From assembly GCF_030272615.1 (NCBI RefSeq), contig NC_081410.1, positions 123,990,140-124,054,139 on the forward strand: a stretch of 64,000 nucleotides of DNA, given 5' to 3'. The position numbers and the translations under genes were made by a program. Positions 36,415 through 49,690 of this stretch are shown here, piece after piece (positions within the stretch are counted from its first letter, which is position 1; each line of letters begins with the position of its first letter). The notes below the pieces were generated by a model. The model did not search any database. It had not been told where the DNA came from and was given only the letters and a program-made list of their open reading frames with translations. The DNA is from Cryptomeria japonica (taxonomy: Eukaryota; Streptophyta; Pinopsida; Cupressales; Cupressaceae).

Positions 36415-38995
36415 GTTTGCAGACTCTTGAGCCTCTTTAGTTTCTCTCCTAGATTTTTGAAGACGGGTTTCAACCAGGAACTAGGTATTGACCGAGATGT
36501 GTGAGACTAGATGAAAATGGAAAAAGTATGGAAGACCAAGGGTTGGATGGAATGTAAATGAATCTGAAGTGTACTTGCAATGTCCAAAGTGTAAGACCAA
36601 GTATGTATGTAGTAGAGTAGGTGTGACTTCCAAAGAGAGGATAGTTTCTCTTGATGAGGTAAGTTGAGCTTGACTCTAAGTAAGACCAAATGAGACCCAA
36701 AGGTGATAGACCTTGATGAGGGACCACTTAGCAAAATGTTGTTGTATGTAGTGTGTTGACAAAGTATGATGAGGACAAGCAAGTGACCTTTTGACCTAAG
36801 TTTAGACAAATGTAAATTTAATGCAAGATGTAAAGCAATGATGGACTTTGTGAGACCCAAGGACAAGTTGAATGCTAGATGAAAACTTGGAGAAACAACC
36901 TAGGAAGCTCAAGAATTCCGAAACTAATTGCTCTTGTTTGCTGGACTGTAAAATTTTTCCAATTTGTGAAGTTGTTGGTTGTGACCAAATCTGAATGTTT
37001 GACTGTTTTTCATGACAAGAGGACACAATGTTGATGAGGACTCAATGTTTGCAAGTGTTTAGACTCAAAATGACTCCAAGTGTGTTGTTTGATGTAAAAA
37101 TGTTTTGCATACACTTGAAGACACAAAAGACACAATGTTTTGCTGTTTGGTCTTGAATGTTTTGAATGTTTAAAATAAGTCAAGCACAATTCTTACAGCT
37201 GGCCAAGACAATAGTTGTTGATCCCACATGAGGTTTTACCCCCGAGGCTACGCTATTTAGAGTGGATACTTAGATGCTTGACCTCACTAGCTCCACCCTC
37301 GGCACTCACTTCTCGGGTCAGCCAAGCATCAGTCCCCACGAAAACTCCCTATGGTGAACTTTGTATCTCTACTAAGAACCGTATGTGTGTGGGCTGCTAC
37401 CAGAGGTCCGACCTCCTGCCCCAACAACTAGAAGGATTTTGGCTTCTAAAACAAAAAGGTGCTAGTAAGGGCATCCACTCGTGTGGCCATACATGTGGCA
37501 CTTTCAGCTCTGTAAATACAGAAGGCTCCCAGCCGGTAGGGGTTACGCCCTACAACTGATCAAATAAATTTGATCAAATGGGTTTATGGGGAGACATAGT
37601 GTCGGTATGAACTAATCAACACACGTTATCCATAGTTTTCACCATGAATATAGTTGGTTATAGTGGTTCGAAAGAGGTGGGTTTTCCTCGCTACCACTTG
37701 GGTCATTCTCTTCTCACTAGTAGTCCTAATGACCACACGGGAAGGTAGGCCCTCTAAAGATTAAACAAAAAGAGCCTATTGCTCAAGACACAAAAGACAA
37801 TGATTCAATTTTATTGCACCAATTGAAGTGTTTGCTACTCTATGAAAACAAGGCACATAATAAAAATCCAAAAACCCTTGCCAAAGACCTGCAACAAAGA
37901 TTTATTAGTAGTTTGGATTGTTTGAAATAATCACCCCTTCCTGCAAGCACACAAGTTAAGTAAATTTTAGATCCAAAAGACTTTGTGAAATAGGGGCCTT
38001 CAACAATGCATTTTGTTGACCAATTCAAAGATATGATTCATAAAAAAAAAAGACCACCTATAAAATTTCAAGAGATTTCCAGAAATGTAAGAAAATCCAA
38101 AAAATTTGCTAATTTTCTCCAAAAATTAATTTTTTATGAAAAATCATAAAAAATTCATATAAAATGCAAAATCAATCCAAAAAATCTGAAATTTTTATTA
38201 GAGAGTCCTGATGGTCTTCCAAACTTGCATAAAAAAATTTCTGCAACAAATCCAAGCAGTTTGTGAGATATGAGTAAAATAATGTAAAACCCTAATTTTC
38301 AAAGATCTGATTTTTGAGGAATGATTTTACATCAAATTTAAAATCACAAAGAACAGATCCTATGTATAATTCTAAGAGATTTCTAAAAATGTAAGAAAAT
38401 CTGAAAAATTCGCTAATTTTCTCTCAAAATTAATTTTTTATGAAAAATCATAAAAAATTCATATAAATTGAACAAGTGATCTAAAAAATTTGAAATTTTT
38501 ACTAAATCCTTCTAATACTTTTTCTGACTTGTACAAAAACTTTTATGCCAAAATTCAAAGCCGTTTGTAAGATTTGATCAAAATAAGGAAAAACCCTAAT
38601 TTTTAAAGATTATTTTGCATCAAAATTAAAATCACAAAGAACAGATCTTGTGTATAATTCTGAGCAATTTCCAAAAATGTAAGAAAATCTAAAAAATTCT
38701 CTCATTTGCTCTCAAAATTAATTTTTTTTGAAAAATCATAAAAAATTCATAGAAAATGAAAATGTGCTCCAAAAATTCTAAATTTTGTATTGAGAGCTCC
38801 TAATACTTTCTTCAATTTGTAAAAAAAAATTCATGCAAAATTTACAATCCGTTTGTGATATATGATCAGATCTCTCCAAGATCTTGATTTTGTGTCCAAA
38901 ACCCTAGCTGCACAAGATTATTCTCCAAATTGTTTTACAAAACAACAATATAGGGTTAGAAAAATCTGCAAAAAACATAGATCTAACAAAAATAC
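36415..38995 (-). other. Element B long leader with tandem repeats
   Basis: 2.6 kb between PBS and gag without a convincing ORF. 38083-38800 holds three diverged copies of a 290-300 bp A-rich repeat (AAATGTAAG markers at 38083, 38387 and 38675), each with the TTATGAAAAATCATAAAAAATTCAT hairpin-like core. 37200-37560 is GC-richer. Long leaders are usual in Tat-like elements. Confidence 0.6.
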
Positions 38996-39015
38996 ATGTC
39001 CCACGGGGCGTGCCA
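38996..39015 (-). other. Element B primer-binding site
   Basis: The minus strand reads TGGCACGCCCCGTGGGAC from 39015, three bases inside the LTR end (39019). TGG start and position fit a tRNA primer site. I cannot name the tRNA with confidence. Confidence 0.6.
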
Positions 39016-39018
39016 AAA

Positions 39019-39795
39019 TGTATATGGTGAAAATGGATAACAATAATAACGATATTGAAAGGCTAAATGAATTCAACCACAAAACCCTAGCCTAACAACA
39101 ACAAAGATCCACCATAACATATGAAGATTACCTAAGACAATGCAAATCAAATGAAATCACAAAGATTATACCATCACATGTCCAATAGGGTTTGGATCTC
39201 CATTCTTCCTATCTCCATTGATCTTGCTTGATATATTTGCTCTCAAATTTTATGTGCACAAGAGCTCAACAAAGAACGGAATGTGGTTGCAAGTAGGATC
39301 GCCTATGTTCAAAAGCGTAGTGTAGTCAAGTAGTCAACAGGGGGGGGGTTTGATAATGAAGGAAGCATCTCCTTATATAGAAGACACTATATGAAATGGA
39401 GGGATAAGATTGAGAGGTGTAAAAGGAGGTCGGCTATGATTAGAGGGTAGGTAAAAGAAATAATAAAATAATGAAAAGGGTAGGTAGTGTATGAATTAAG
39501 AGATGAATGACATGTGTCATGGGTAAAAAAGGTTAATGAATTAATTAAATAAATAAAGATTTATTTAATTAATAGAAGGAGTGGGATCAATTAACTAAAT
39601 AAAATATTTATTTAATTTAGGAAAAGGATAATTTAAATAAATAAATGTATTTATTTAAATGAGAAATAAGGCTAGAAGAGGATAAATGAATTAATTAAAT
39701 AAATAAAGATTTATTTAATTAATAGAAGAATTAAGCTTAGATAATTAAATAAATAATATTTATTTATTTAGACTGGACAATTTTGGGTGTCTACA
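39019..39795 (-). repeat. Element B 5' LTR
   Basis: Partner of 28307-29081; on the minus strand it runs TGTAGACACC to CATATACA. Carries the same AT palindromes at 39535-39770. Flanked on its right by AATAC of the target duplication. Confidence 0.9.
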
Positions 39796-40239
39796 AATAC
39801 ATTATGTGCTTTTGATTGGCAGGTTGAATAAAGTGAATGGGTTGACTACCTTGTGGTTGATATTTGTTTATCTATTGAATAGAGGCCATCTTGCATTGGA
39901 TCCAACTGATTTCTATGTGTTTGTGAAATTTAGTTCCAAACCAATATAACTCTATATATAGATTCTTAAATTAATCGATTGTTATCTACATATTCTCAAT
40001 TAAGAATTTCTTTTTCAGTTTGTGTTAATCTAGGTACATGTACTAACTTTAATGGCAACACACAACGAATGGAGTAAGGTCCCTATGAGGGCATAGGTAG
40101 AGGTTGTATATATCTAATAAATAGACTAATCCTCTCCATTGGATGTGATTGACCATTGATAAATCTTATAACCTTCTCATAGATAAGCTTATTGACGTTT
40201 GAGATTGACAATAGTCAAGGAGCATGCTTTTTCGATGGA

Positions 40240-43200
40240 CTGCTAGTCATACTACTTAGTGTTAGCATGAATGTAGTTTTCTCCCACTCACATAGATTAA
40301 TTCTATTTATGAGGCATTCTAGATTATCATTTAAATGGGTTCATATCCCATTATTAGATATAAGTCACTTCATATTTAATATTGTGCATCATGCATTTAA
40401 TTTTTGTAGTAGGTAGTTAGCTCATACATCATCACACCTTTGTTATTTATACAAGGTGTATGTACATTTTATATCATCTCAATTTCATTTCTCACATTAG
40501 TGAAATAGCATCATTCAGGTTGCTTCTCTATGTGTTGTGAAGGTTGTTTTGTTTGTAGGTTTTTCTTGGGGTACACCAACATGATATCAGACCTACAAAT
40601 ATCTTCTTGGATTGGAGATGCCTTAAATATCTTGATTGGGTATTGAGGAGGTCCCTTCATGACAACAATCACATCTTTCGGATTCTTATGTGTATATGCC
40701 TTGTTGTTGTACATCCTTTTCTCAATTGTAGGTACTCTCTTGGTCACTTCAAATGTTGTATCTTCCCTTTCATGCATTGCTTAGTGACACACAGTTTCAA
40801 TGTTTTTTTCATAGCTCTACCTAGTTAGCATTATGGGAAGTATTATACTATCAATTCTAATTCGTTATTGGTTTCTCTTGGAGTGATGATGAGATCACTC
40901 ATGCAACTTCATTAGTTGAGTAGTGATGATGAAATCATTCTTGTAGATTGATGTGTCATCTATATTTTTTATTAATAGATGTTTTGTCATTGTTTTCATC
41001 TGATCATTGTTTGAGTAGTGTCATTTGGGCCACTCATGTGATTGTTTTATTCTTGATCCTAGTAATCGTAGTTTTTAGTGGAGATTCTCCAGTTATAGCA
41101 CTATATCGATCTTCTTTCAATAGTTGTCTATAGCTTCATGCTTCCATGATGCTTTCATGTTTCTCTTGTTTTGGAACATTGTTTTGGAGGCTTCTTATTC
41201 TTTTATTTTCTTTTGGAGAGGAGTTTTCTCTCATGTGGTTTATGTCCTTTTCTCTTACGCAAGAGCATCTAGAGTGTAAAAGCAATCTTCCATCACCCAA
41301 AAATATTGTTCTTTTTTCAATAAGGGCTAAAGCTGACAGGGTTACTATTTTTATAAGTTTGCATTTATGCATGTATGAACCTAAAAACTAATCCCAAGAA
41401 GAGGAAAAGGAAAATATAATGACTAGAGAAAGAATCATCTAAATATCATGTATTATTTCGGAGATATTAATGTTTCAAGCTTTGAAAATCCTATAAAATT
41501 ATTCAACTTGAATTTTGGACCTTTAAATGATCAAATGGGACCTCAATGGAATTGTAATCAATTCTTGATTTGGGTAAAGCATGGTGAAATTTTCTCCAAG
41601 ATCTTTAGTTTAAAAAAATTGGGCTCAATCAAGTTCCCAAATTAAAAGATATGGCCTCCAAAAGTTGCACTAGTTTAGGAGGAAAATAAAAAAAATCAAA
41701 ATACTCTGATGAGCGCTAAAACCCACTTTGGAAATAGTCTTAGTGTATTCCAATGTAGGGAAAAGGGAGGGAAAAGTGGTTGGCAAGTCATTAAGGGAGA
41801 TTTACACTTTCCAGATCATTCTAGGGTGGTTAAACTTCACAAGATAAAGAAAACAAATAGGGTTTATAGGGACAGTTCCAATAGTGTAGATTGTGGCTCT
41901 AGTTTGCAAATTATTGTAATGAGAAAGCCCATGTGGCTATAGCATGTTATTTTCTAAATGTTATAATTTCATTTTATTGAGATAATATAAATAACTTAGT
42001 GTTTCCTTTCTTGCATTTTTTGTTTATTTCTCTATTATTGTTGTGTGTTTGGGTTTGTAAGGGGAGTACCCTTCATTATTCTCTATTTTTGAGAGGTTGA
42101 ATTTCATTGCATTTGTGCATGGGTACCTAGCATGGCCTTGTTGTTGGGACCCATCTTGCATCATTTTCACAACATTTGATCTCCCTATGTTACACCCAAG
42201 GGGGTTGCTAGTGTGAATATGGTTTTATCCCATTCACATAGCTTAATTTTACTTAGGTGGCATTCTAGATTATTTTTTATAATGGGGTTGTATCCAATTA
42301 TTAGATATTAGTCACTTAGTATTTAATATTGTGTATCTTACATTTAATTTTTGTAGTAGGTAGTTAGCTGGATGTTAGCTCATACCTCATCACACCTTTT
42401 TATTTATAGGGGATGTGTGTGCATTTTGTATCATCTCAAATTCATTTATGACAATGGTGAAATAACATCATTCAAGTTGCTTCTCTTTGCGTTGTGAAGG
42501 TTGTTTTGTTTGCAAGTTGTTTTGTTTGTAGGTTGCTATAGGCATCTTCCTAGAGTGGAGATGGCTTGAAGATCTTGATTGGGTTTTGAGGAGATCCCTC
42601 CATGACAACAACCAAATCTATAGGATTCTTGCCTCATGCATATGTTCCTTGTTGTTGCACAACCTTTTCTTACTTGCAGGTACTATCTTGGTCACTTCAA
42701 ATGTTATATCTTCTCCTTCATGCATTGTTTGGTGACACACTATTTCAACGTTTCTATCATGCCACTCCCTAATCAACATTATGGGGGGTATTATATTGTT
42801 CATGCTAATGCTTTATTGGTTTCTCTTGGAGTGATGATGAGATCACTCATGCAACTTCATTGGTTGAGTAGTCATGATGAGATCACTTATGTAGATTGAT
42901 ACATGTCATTTGTATTTTCAATGATAGATGTTTTTTCGTTGTTGTCATCTAATCATTGTTCAAGTAAAGTCATTTGAGGAACTCATGTAGATTGTTTTCT
43001 TCTTGGTCCTGATCATCATATTTTTAGTGGAGGTTCTTCAATTACAACACTATATCAATCTTCTTTCAATAGTTGTTTGCAACTTCTTCATGCTTCCATG
43101 ATGTTTTTCATGCACCTCTTATTTTGGGACATTATTTTGGAGGCTTCTTAGTCCTTCATTTTCTCGCTTTTGGAGATGAGTTTTATCCATAGGGTTTTTT

Positions 43201-43690
43201 CTTCTTTTCTATATTTTTAGAGATTGCATTGCATTGCATTTGTGCATGGGTACCTATCATGGCCTTGTTTTCAGGATCCATCTTGCACATTTTTCATCAT
43301 TTGCATAATATTTTATCTCCCTATGTTGCACTTAAGGGGTTTATTAGTGTGAATGTGGTTTTATCCCACTTGCATAACTTAAGTTTTCTTAGGTGGCATA
43401 CTAGATTATTTTTATAATGGGCCATATCTCATTATTAGATATTAGTCACTTAGCATTTAATATTGTGTATCATGCATTTAATTTTTGTAGTAGGTAGTTA
43501 GTTGGTCGTTAGCTCATGCCTCATTAAACCTTTTTTATTTATATGGGGTGTTTGTACATTTTATATCATCTCAAAATCATTTCTCATATTAGTGAAATAG
43601 CATTGTTCAAGTTGCTTCTCTCTATGTTGTGAAATTTGTTAAATGTTTGTAGGTTGTTCTTAGGGTACGCCGAGAGATAGCAGGATGGGT
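40240..43690. repeat. 1.13-kb tandem repeat, two copies and a partial third
   Basis: Copy 1 starts near 40250, copy 2 near 42200 and partial copy 3 near 43335. Shared markers: GTAGTAGGTAGTTAGCT (40407, 42354, about 43488), GGTTGTTTTGTTTGTAGG, and TGGAGTGATGATGAGATCACTCATG (40880, 42829). Copy 1 is lengthened by an insertion (41245-42080). TGATATCAGACC at 40582 resembles an iMet primer-binding site, so the unit could derive from a Copia-like LTR plus leader amplified in tandem. No coding. Confidence 0.7.
41245..42080. mobile_element. About 0.84-kb insertion in the first 1.13-kb repeat copy
   Basis: Copies 1 and 2 are collinear up to GGAGGCTTCTTA (41188 and 43140) and again from GCATTTGTGCATGGGTACC (42111 and 43239). 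The extra DNA in copy 1 has no termini I can define and no recognised protein; the open frame 41709-41942 has no known family. Confidence 0.5.
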
Positions 43691-45460
43691 TTCACTAAGA
43701 ACATGTGGGCCTTGGGTCTAATGACATGTTGATAATAGATGTTCTTGTTTGCTTATTCATCTGATGGACTATAGGAAAAATAATTTTTTCAATGATGAAT
43801 TGATAGGGTGCAATTGGACCAACTTCATGATATAGTTTTAGCATGTATTGATGTGGAAAGTGTATACTTGACCTCATTGGATTGAGGATGGACCCTCAAT
43901 GTTGTATGAGATTCATCAAGTCCTCTTTCTAGTTTTTGGTTTGTGTAGAAGATTGGGGAAAAAAATGTGACCCACAATATAGAGTGCATTGACAGTCCTT
44001 TTATCAAGGATGCACTATGTGTAGTTGATAGTTAGCCATTGTGGACATGTCACTCACTCATTGTATATTGTGATGTAAACTGGAGCTACTCATTTCGTAT
44101 TATGATATATGTTGGATCTAGTCACTATGTGTGTATGATGTGTATGAGCTAGCCACATCGTGTATATGTGGTGTATGCTCAAGTCACTCTCTGTGGAATT
44201 GGAGAATTATGGAATGATATGACCTTTAATAATTTTGTATGTTTGTACACTACTCAAAGGAAATTTTGTTATCATTCTATTAACTTAAAAAGAGATCAAG
44301 ATATCATACAAGAGGAGAGAAAGAACTCCTCTAACATTGGAGTGAACTATGAAGCCTATGGTTTCCTATGAAAAGATATGTAGGCAAGCTTATTAAGAAT
44401 GAACCCTTGAGGCTTAGGTCTAGGTCTAGGGATGACCTAACATTAGGAGCTCACCACTTTCAAGTGTAAGAATATATGGTGTGGCATTGAGTCGTCGCTA
44501 CGAGAGTCATTTATCAAGTTGAGAGTTGCAGTAAATAGAAATTAAGGAATAAAATTGGTAGCAACCAAGGGGCATTTTTTACATGATGGACCAAATAATT
44601 CAATTAAAAAAATTGTTCAACAAATACAGGCATTCACCTAGTATATGAGTGTGTGCCTCACAAAGAAAGAAGTTCCAATTTAAAACAAAGTAAGGAAATC
44701 ATGATTGACAAATGTGTACAAACATTCATAATAGAAGTGTTCTTCATTAAACATTCCAATTTTGCAAAAAAATAAATTTATTGAATCATAGAATCTTCAT
44801 TTATAAACAATAATTTAAATTTGTTTTATTCTAAAAATTAAATTAATGAAAAATATGTATTTTGTAAACAATTTAGACCTACTTCATATTCTCAAAATCA
44901 AATTACTATTAAAAAATATTTATAAATACTATGGACCTACTTTACTCAAAAACCCATATGCATAAAAAATGTATTTATGAATAATATAGGCCTAGTCTAT
45001 TTTGAAAACCAAATTAATAAAACAAATTATATTATTAACAAATAGCTATGAAGAAAATATGATTGTAAGGCTGCAGATTGTGTGAAAAGTAAGTGAAATG
45101 TATGAAGACAAATTAAAGAGGATATTCTTTGTGAATTGTATTTCGAATATGCCCTTTTTTCAAATAAAAAGAGGGAAATAGTTGTGAATTGGTCAACATT
45201 TGAAATGTTAACTAGTCATATTTAGGAATGCATTTAGAATAGAAAATATGCTAAGGTTGTCAAGGAAGAATGTCTTTGGTAGGTGGAAGGAATGTGTCTT
45301 TTTTTTTACACATTTTGTATGGGAAATGAATGAATGAATGCTTTTAATAACATCAACGAGGCCAAACAGCCTATGGGACTCATGGGTAGCCAACAAGAAG
45401 AGTATGCAAAGACCAAAGAACATCTACTAAACCTTCTTTTCCTTTTCTTTCTGCTTCTTG
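43691..45460. other. Gene-free stretch
   Basis: AT-rich, short open frames only, no domain recognised. Confidence 0.4.
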
Positions 45461-45865
45461 GATCTTAAACTGTGTAATTTGATCAAGAAATTTGTGACTT
45501 TGTTATCTTTTCTTCTTCAAATAAACTACTCAAGGTGTTTACATTTAGCGTGTCAATGTAGTGGATCCGGATATCTTTGTAAGCTGGGCATTCCATGATA
45601 TAGTCTCAGTCTGTCTCCACAACCCCTTGGGTGCAATATCTACATTTTCTATCTGCCCACTCCTCTTTAGGTATCATCCATCTTCCAATTTCACATCTAA
45701 GTTGATGCGAGCTGGTTCGAATCTGAGCAATTAACATTTTTGCTTTCCATTTTATATCCATTCTTATGTAATTCTTTTGTGTATGATCATGTGTGGGATT
45801 GAAATGTTTGATATAATATTCCTTTTTTCTCCCAAATTATCCTGTCCACATGTTTTCTCTAAACT
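45460..45865 (-). pseudogene. LINE ORF2 C-terminal fragment
   Basis: Minus-strand translation reads MDIKWKAKMLIAQIRTSSHQLRCEIGRW, with a Cys cluster RKCRYCTQGVVETD, stop, DYIMECPAYKDIR. This is the C-terminal region found after RT in plant LINE-like elements, with a CX2C...C knuckle that often precedes FKDIR. One stop, no RT domain nearby, ends not defined. Confidence 0.6.
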
Positions 45866-45967
45866 TTCCTTGCACAATAAATGATTTAGATAAATGGTCT
45901 TGTATGCAATGGATGCATGTGGTTAGATATGTAACATAACATGACACTTATAACATTCAAGTACGAG

Positions 45968-46213
45968 GAAATTCGGTCTGGGGGAGTTGGTTTTGAAGAG
46001 AAGAAATTCGGCAAGGGGGAGCTGGTGTTGAAGAGAGATGGGAAACTACAACTAGATTTAAATCATAGGGCACCCAGTATCAGAAAATCTGAAATTCAGT
46101 CTGGGGGAGTTGGTTTTGAAGAGAGAAGAAATTCGGCAAGGGGGAGCTGGTTTTGAAGAGAGATGGGAAACTACAACTAGATTTAAATCATAGGGCACCC
46201 AGTATCAGAAAAT
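45968..46213. repeat. 123-bp tandem duplication
   Basis: Two copies, starting GAAATTCGGTCTGGGGG at 45968 and GAAATTCAGTCTGGGGG at 46091, nearly identical to ATCAGAAAATCT at the end. Each contains an internal near-repeat (GTTTTGAAGAGA, twice). Open on the plus strand in part, but no family recognised. Confidence 0.85.
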
Positions 46214-46399
46214 CTCTCAATGTATAGGATGTAAGCATGTGACAGGCTAAAAAACCGACCAAATACTATAAATTCACAACCTTATTGCCGAATTGAGAAT
46301 GACTTTGCTTCCACCTCACCTACTTCAAGGTCACGTGAAAAAGACTAGAGTTGTCTCGCTTTCCAAATCTAGCTGCAATCATCTTGAGACCCTGCTCTT

Positions 46400-47650
46400 T
46401 GTTTTATCAGTTGTTTAATAAATGCATGTTTTGTGCTGCATCATGGGTAGTCCGTAGTCATTCTGTCCCTAAATACACACTTGGTCTCTGATAATATATC
46501 CTGAATAACTGGTTGAGACTCTATACCAGCTCTGGTACAAGGTTGTGCTTGTTGGGCTTTGGTAGGAGGGTATATTTGTGACATTTGGTTGCCTTGCCTC
46601 ATGTTCTTTCTGTTCCCAAACCCTTCCAGGACCTTGTCTTCCATTCTGAGGGCTTTGATTGGCATTCCTTGCTTTATATCTGGCGGAATCTCATATGGTA
46701 GATGTCTCATTGTATTTATTGGAAAATGAGAAGCATTTGGTTTTTATTTTGTTGAATTACATCAGTGAATTGTCTCCTTGCATTTGATGTTTACAGAATT
46801 TGTTCTATCAATTCAGCCTTACCCTATAGACTTATGAAGCTTTGCATCAAAATTAAGGTGCTCAGATTGGCTTTCTAGGCATTCCTGAAGGATATGTTGG
46901 CTGTATTTCCACTGCTGAATGTATAACGCCAAAGTGATACACCTTTGCAGCACCTCAATTTGTGTTATTTAGGGTTCATTATGGATAGCAACTCATGGAG
47001 TAGGTCATTTATGTTCACCAGCACTGTGTGCCCTCTTTCTTTAATGGAAGGAGGTAGGGTTGTGTGTTACTTGGGGCTGAAGGCTTGTGCTAGTCTCAAA
47101 TCTGGGATAAGTTGGAATGAGTGTTTTCTCATTAATGATATCAGTTTAGAATGATGAATGTTATGCGCAATGTCATTTTCCTTGTAGCTTAGTGAAGTGG
47201 GTTGTACATTCTCAATTTTTCTACCACTAAAACATCTATCTGCTCTTTGAATATGTTTCAGTGGCAAATTGTTAGCTTAAAGGCATTTCCATTTACAATA
47301 TTTATCACTATTTTGATGAAGCTTCTTTTGTTCATGTTTTCCATAAGTATATAGGTCCCTAATGGTAGCAAATCTACCTGGAGTGATCCTTTGAAATGTA
47401 TCTAGGTCCCTAATGGTGGCAAATCTACCTGGAGTGATCCTTTGAAATGCCTTTAGACTTGAATGTTGATGAACAAGGCATTGGCCAAGCCCTTCTGTTA
47501 GAAGGGTATTGAAGTCAATTTCATCCATTTGATTGTGTTCCACTTTCACACTTTTGATTGGGTTGACTTCAATGGGTTCTTCCCTAATTTGGATGTCTCA
47601 TTTTTATGTATGAATTGTGTAAACGAAGGAGATTGTTCTCTCCTTAGGCT
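46400..47650. repeat. Dispersed repeat, copy B
   Basis: Paralogue of 14080-17105, lacking the 1.13-kb NUMT-bearing insertion and the 412-bp tandem duplication, so it shows the pre-insertion arrangement. The minus strand has an 89-codon open frame (46441-46710) beginning MRHLPYEIPPDIKQG, whose middle (GMPIKALR, RQGNQM) is also found in copy A. It may be an exon picked up by the repeat; product unknown. 47352-47454 has a 51-bp tandem duplication (TAGGTCCCTAATGG) not present in copy A. Confidence 0.7.
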
Positions 47651-48519
47651 GACTGAAATCCTCGTTCAAAGTTAAGTTTATTTGGGTAGTTTTATTTGTT
47701 TATTGAAATATGTTATTTTGTGTTTCACAATTTGCGATGTTTTTGTTATCATATTGTATTTCCCTTTTCAAGAATGTAATATCATAATTGTTTGTTAATT
47801 GTTTGTTGTGACTATTTATTTTTAGGCGATTTAAGAATAATATAACTCCAATGTTTAATTGATGTAACATTGATCTATTCGTGAAACCAAAATTTCTATA
47901 ATCCTCTTATAACAAGTATATGTCATGATCCTAGACAAAGCCAATTATTATATCTATATGAATTTTTTGTATTGTGTCAAAATTTCAAATTAATTTTGTA
48001 AGTCAAGGATCATGTTTCTATGCATTTCGTCAAGTCATTCTTCTTTAATTTGGTCTTCCATTTGTATTTTTGTAGAGCCAGGAGAAAGATCTTTCAGAAG
48101 GCTAAAATGAAGGATATTTAATATCAAGTTATGATGTATTTTTAGGCAACTCTAAAGAGGAGTTACCTAATCACATTGACAGATTTTGAATGAATAAGCA
48201 AACTTTCAGTTTGAAGTTAAAATTTCTCTTTCAACGAGAGGATGCACAACATGAATGAAGACATAACCAGTAAGGTCAAAAAATGATTTGCAATCACGCA
48301 TGTTCAAGAAAGAAAATGGTTGCTTAGAACATTAAACAAATCTAGAAAGAGTCACACACCAATGTATTGTGTTTGATGTCTGCAAAAATAAAAACACGTG
48401 GCAAAATACATAGCACAAGAGAAAATAGTCAATCAAAATAGAATACTTTTAATGTTCAAGAGGTCAAGGATAGTCTATGGGACAACAAACCCCATTGTTT
48501 TAGAATTGTGAAGTGTTGA
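47651..48519. other. Gene-free stretch
   Basis: No recognised coding region or repeat border. Confidence 0.4.
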
Positions 48520-49690
48520 CCTTCTACAATTTAATTAACTAATTAGCTCTCTCATTCTCTCCACCCAATCTTCATTGAATAAATCCTAAAAATAAGTCAC
48601 TATTAAACCACTTTTGTAGTTGATTTTGATGTCATTGTATGCTTTGCAGTTTAAAATAAAGTGTTCTTTTTGTTTCCATAGCCCTTGTTGTGCACAAGAA
48701 ACAAATGCTATCTTCCTAGATTCCTTTTGGCCTTTTCCACCTCCCTATTTCACACCAAAGACAATGCAAGTTATTCTTCAACTATACAATGGAAATCTTT
48801 GACCTCCACGAGATACTAGCCTCTACATAGGCCTTTTGTTGATGATTCACGGTCATACTTCTTTCTCTCATTCTTCCCACATATCCTAGTGCAAGATATC
48901 TTAAGAACAAGCCTTAATTTATTTACTATCATTTAGACAAAGATTCAAGTAAATGTGTCGCTTGTTCATCCACCTACAATTTTGCCTCATCTGAGTCTTC
49001 TTTCACCCTAGACATCTTTAAAAACAACATTGGGTTAGCAATTTGTTTCCATTTGCTCAACTTTTTTCAAATATATTAAAATATGCACCATAACAATTAC
49101 TTCAATATGAATTGCACTTTTGTCAACCAAAAGAATGTCATAGGGAACCAATGCTTTTAGTTAGAATTTTCTTGTGATCAAGCACTTTTGAATTCTCTCT
49201 ATTTGTGACCACTTGACATTACAAGTACTATTGGCATAAATTTTGCACCCATAAAGCACCATCAAAATTACTAATAGACCAAATAGAATTTGAATAGTTT
49301 TCCAATCCCATAGCTCTACCTCTTTGCATCTCTTTTGAAGAGCAAAATTTGATATCCATCCACCCAAGGTTTTTTTCCTTCTACAAGTTTCCCAACTAAG
49401 CTTGTTGTTGAATTCAAATCTCCAAGTGTTTACTTTCCATCACTTCCTCTAAGATACTACCTTCAAAATAAAATTTAAACTGATACTTTTTTCCTTTTAT
49501 TGGACAATATCATGATCTTGGTCTTTCTAATATTAACTAGCATACCCACCTATTTGCAAAAGTGTTTGCAGCCCATCGATAGATTTAGCAATCAAAATAA
49601 TATTGTCAATGTACAAGAGAAGCTTGTCAACATGCTCTCCCAAATAGAATTTATACACATTTACAAAGGTGAGAGATAATACATTTTAAC
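48520..49690 (-). pseudogene. LINE reverse transcriptase fragment
   Basis: Minus strand from 49690: KLLLYIDNIILIAKSIDGLQ aligns with the RT palm motif of plant LINEs (LLLYADDLIL...), with YIDN in place of YADD. Further on: WELWDWKT-like KEVELWDWKTIQILFGLLV and LYGCKIYANSTC, then VPYDILLVDKS and HIEVIVMV, LKKVEQME. The C-terminal part CAQQGLWKQKEHFILNCKAYNDI lies near 48700-48620. Multiple stops and frameshifts are present. The 5' part (endonuclease, fingers) is missing, as usual for truncated LINE copies. Confidence 0.7.

Larger units (their letters stand above)
28307..39795 (-). mobile_element. Element B: complete but RT-less Tat-like Ty3/gypsy retrotransposon
   Basis: An 11.5 kb element bounded by LTRs of 775 and 777 bp and by a perfect 5-bp target duplication, AATAC (28302-28306 and 39796-39800). 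On the minus strand the order is 5' LTR, PBS, 2.6 kb leader, gag, protease, a hydrophobic ORF, integrase C-terminus, a long spacer with an antisense plant-mobile-domain gene, PPT and 3' LTR. The LTRs differ by roughly 15 substitutions and a few short indels by eye (about 2 percent), so insertion is fairly recent by gymnosperm standards. RT, RNase H and the integrase core are absent, so movement would have needed a partner element. Confidence 0.9.

Noticed and set aside
38080-38820. A-rich repeats considered as a centromeric-type satellite
   Set aside because: Only three diverged copies, all inside the element B leader.
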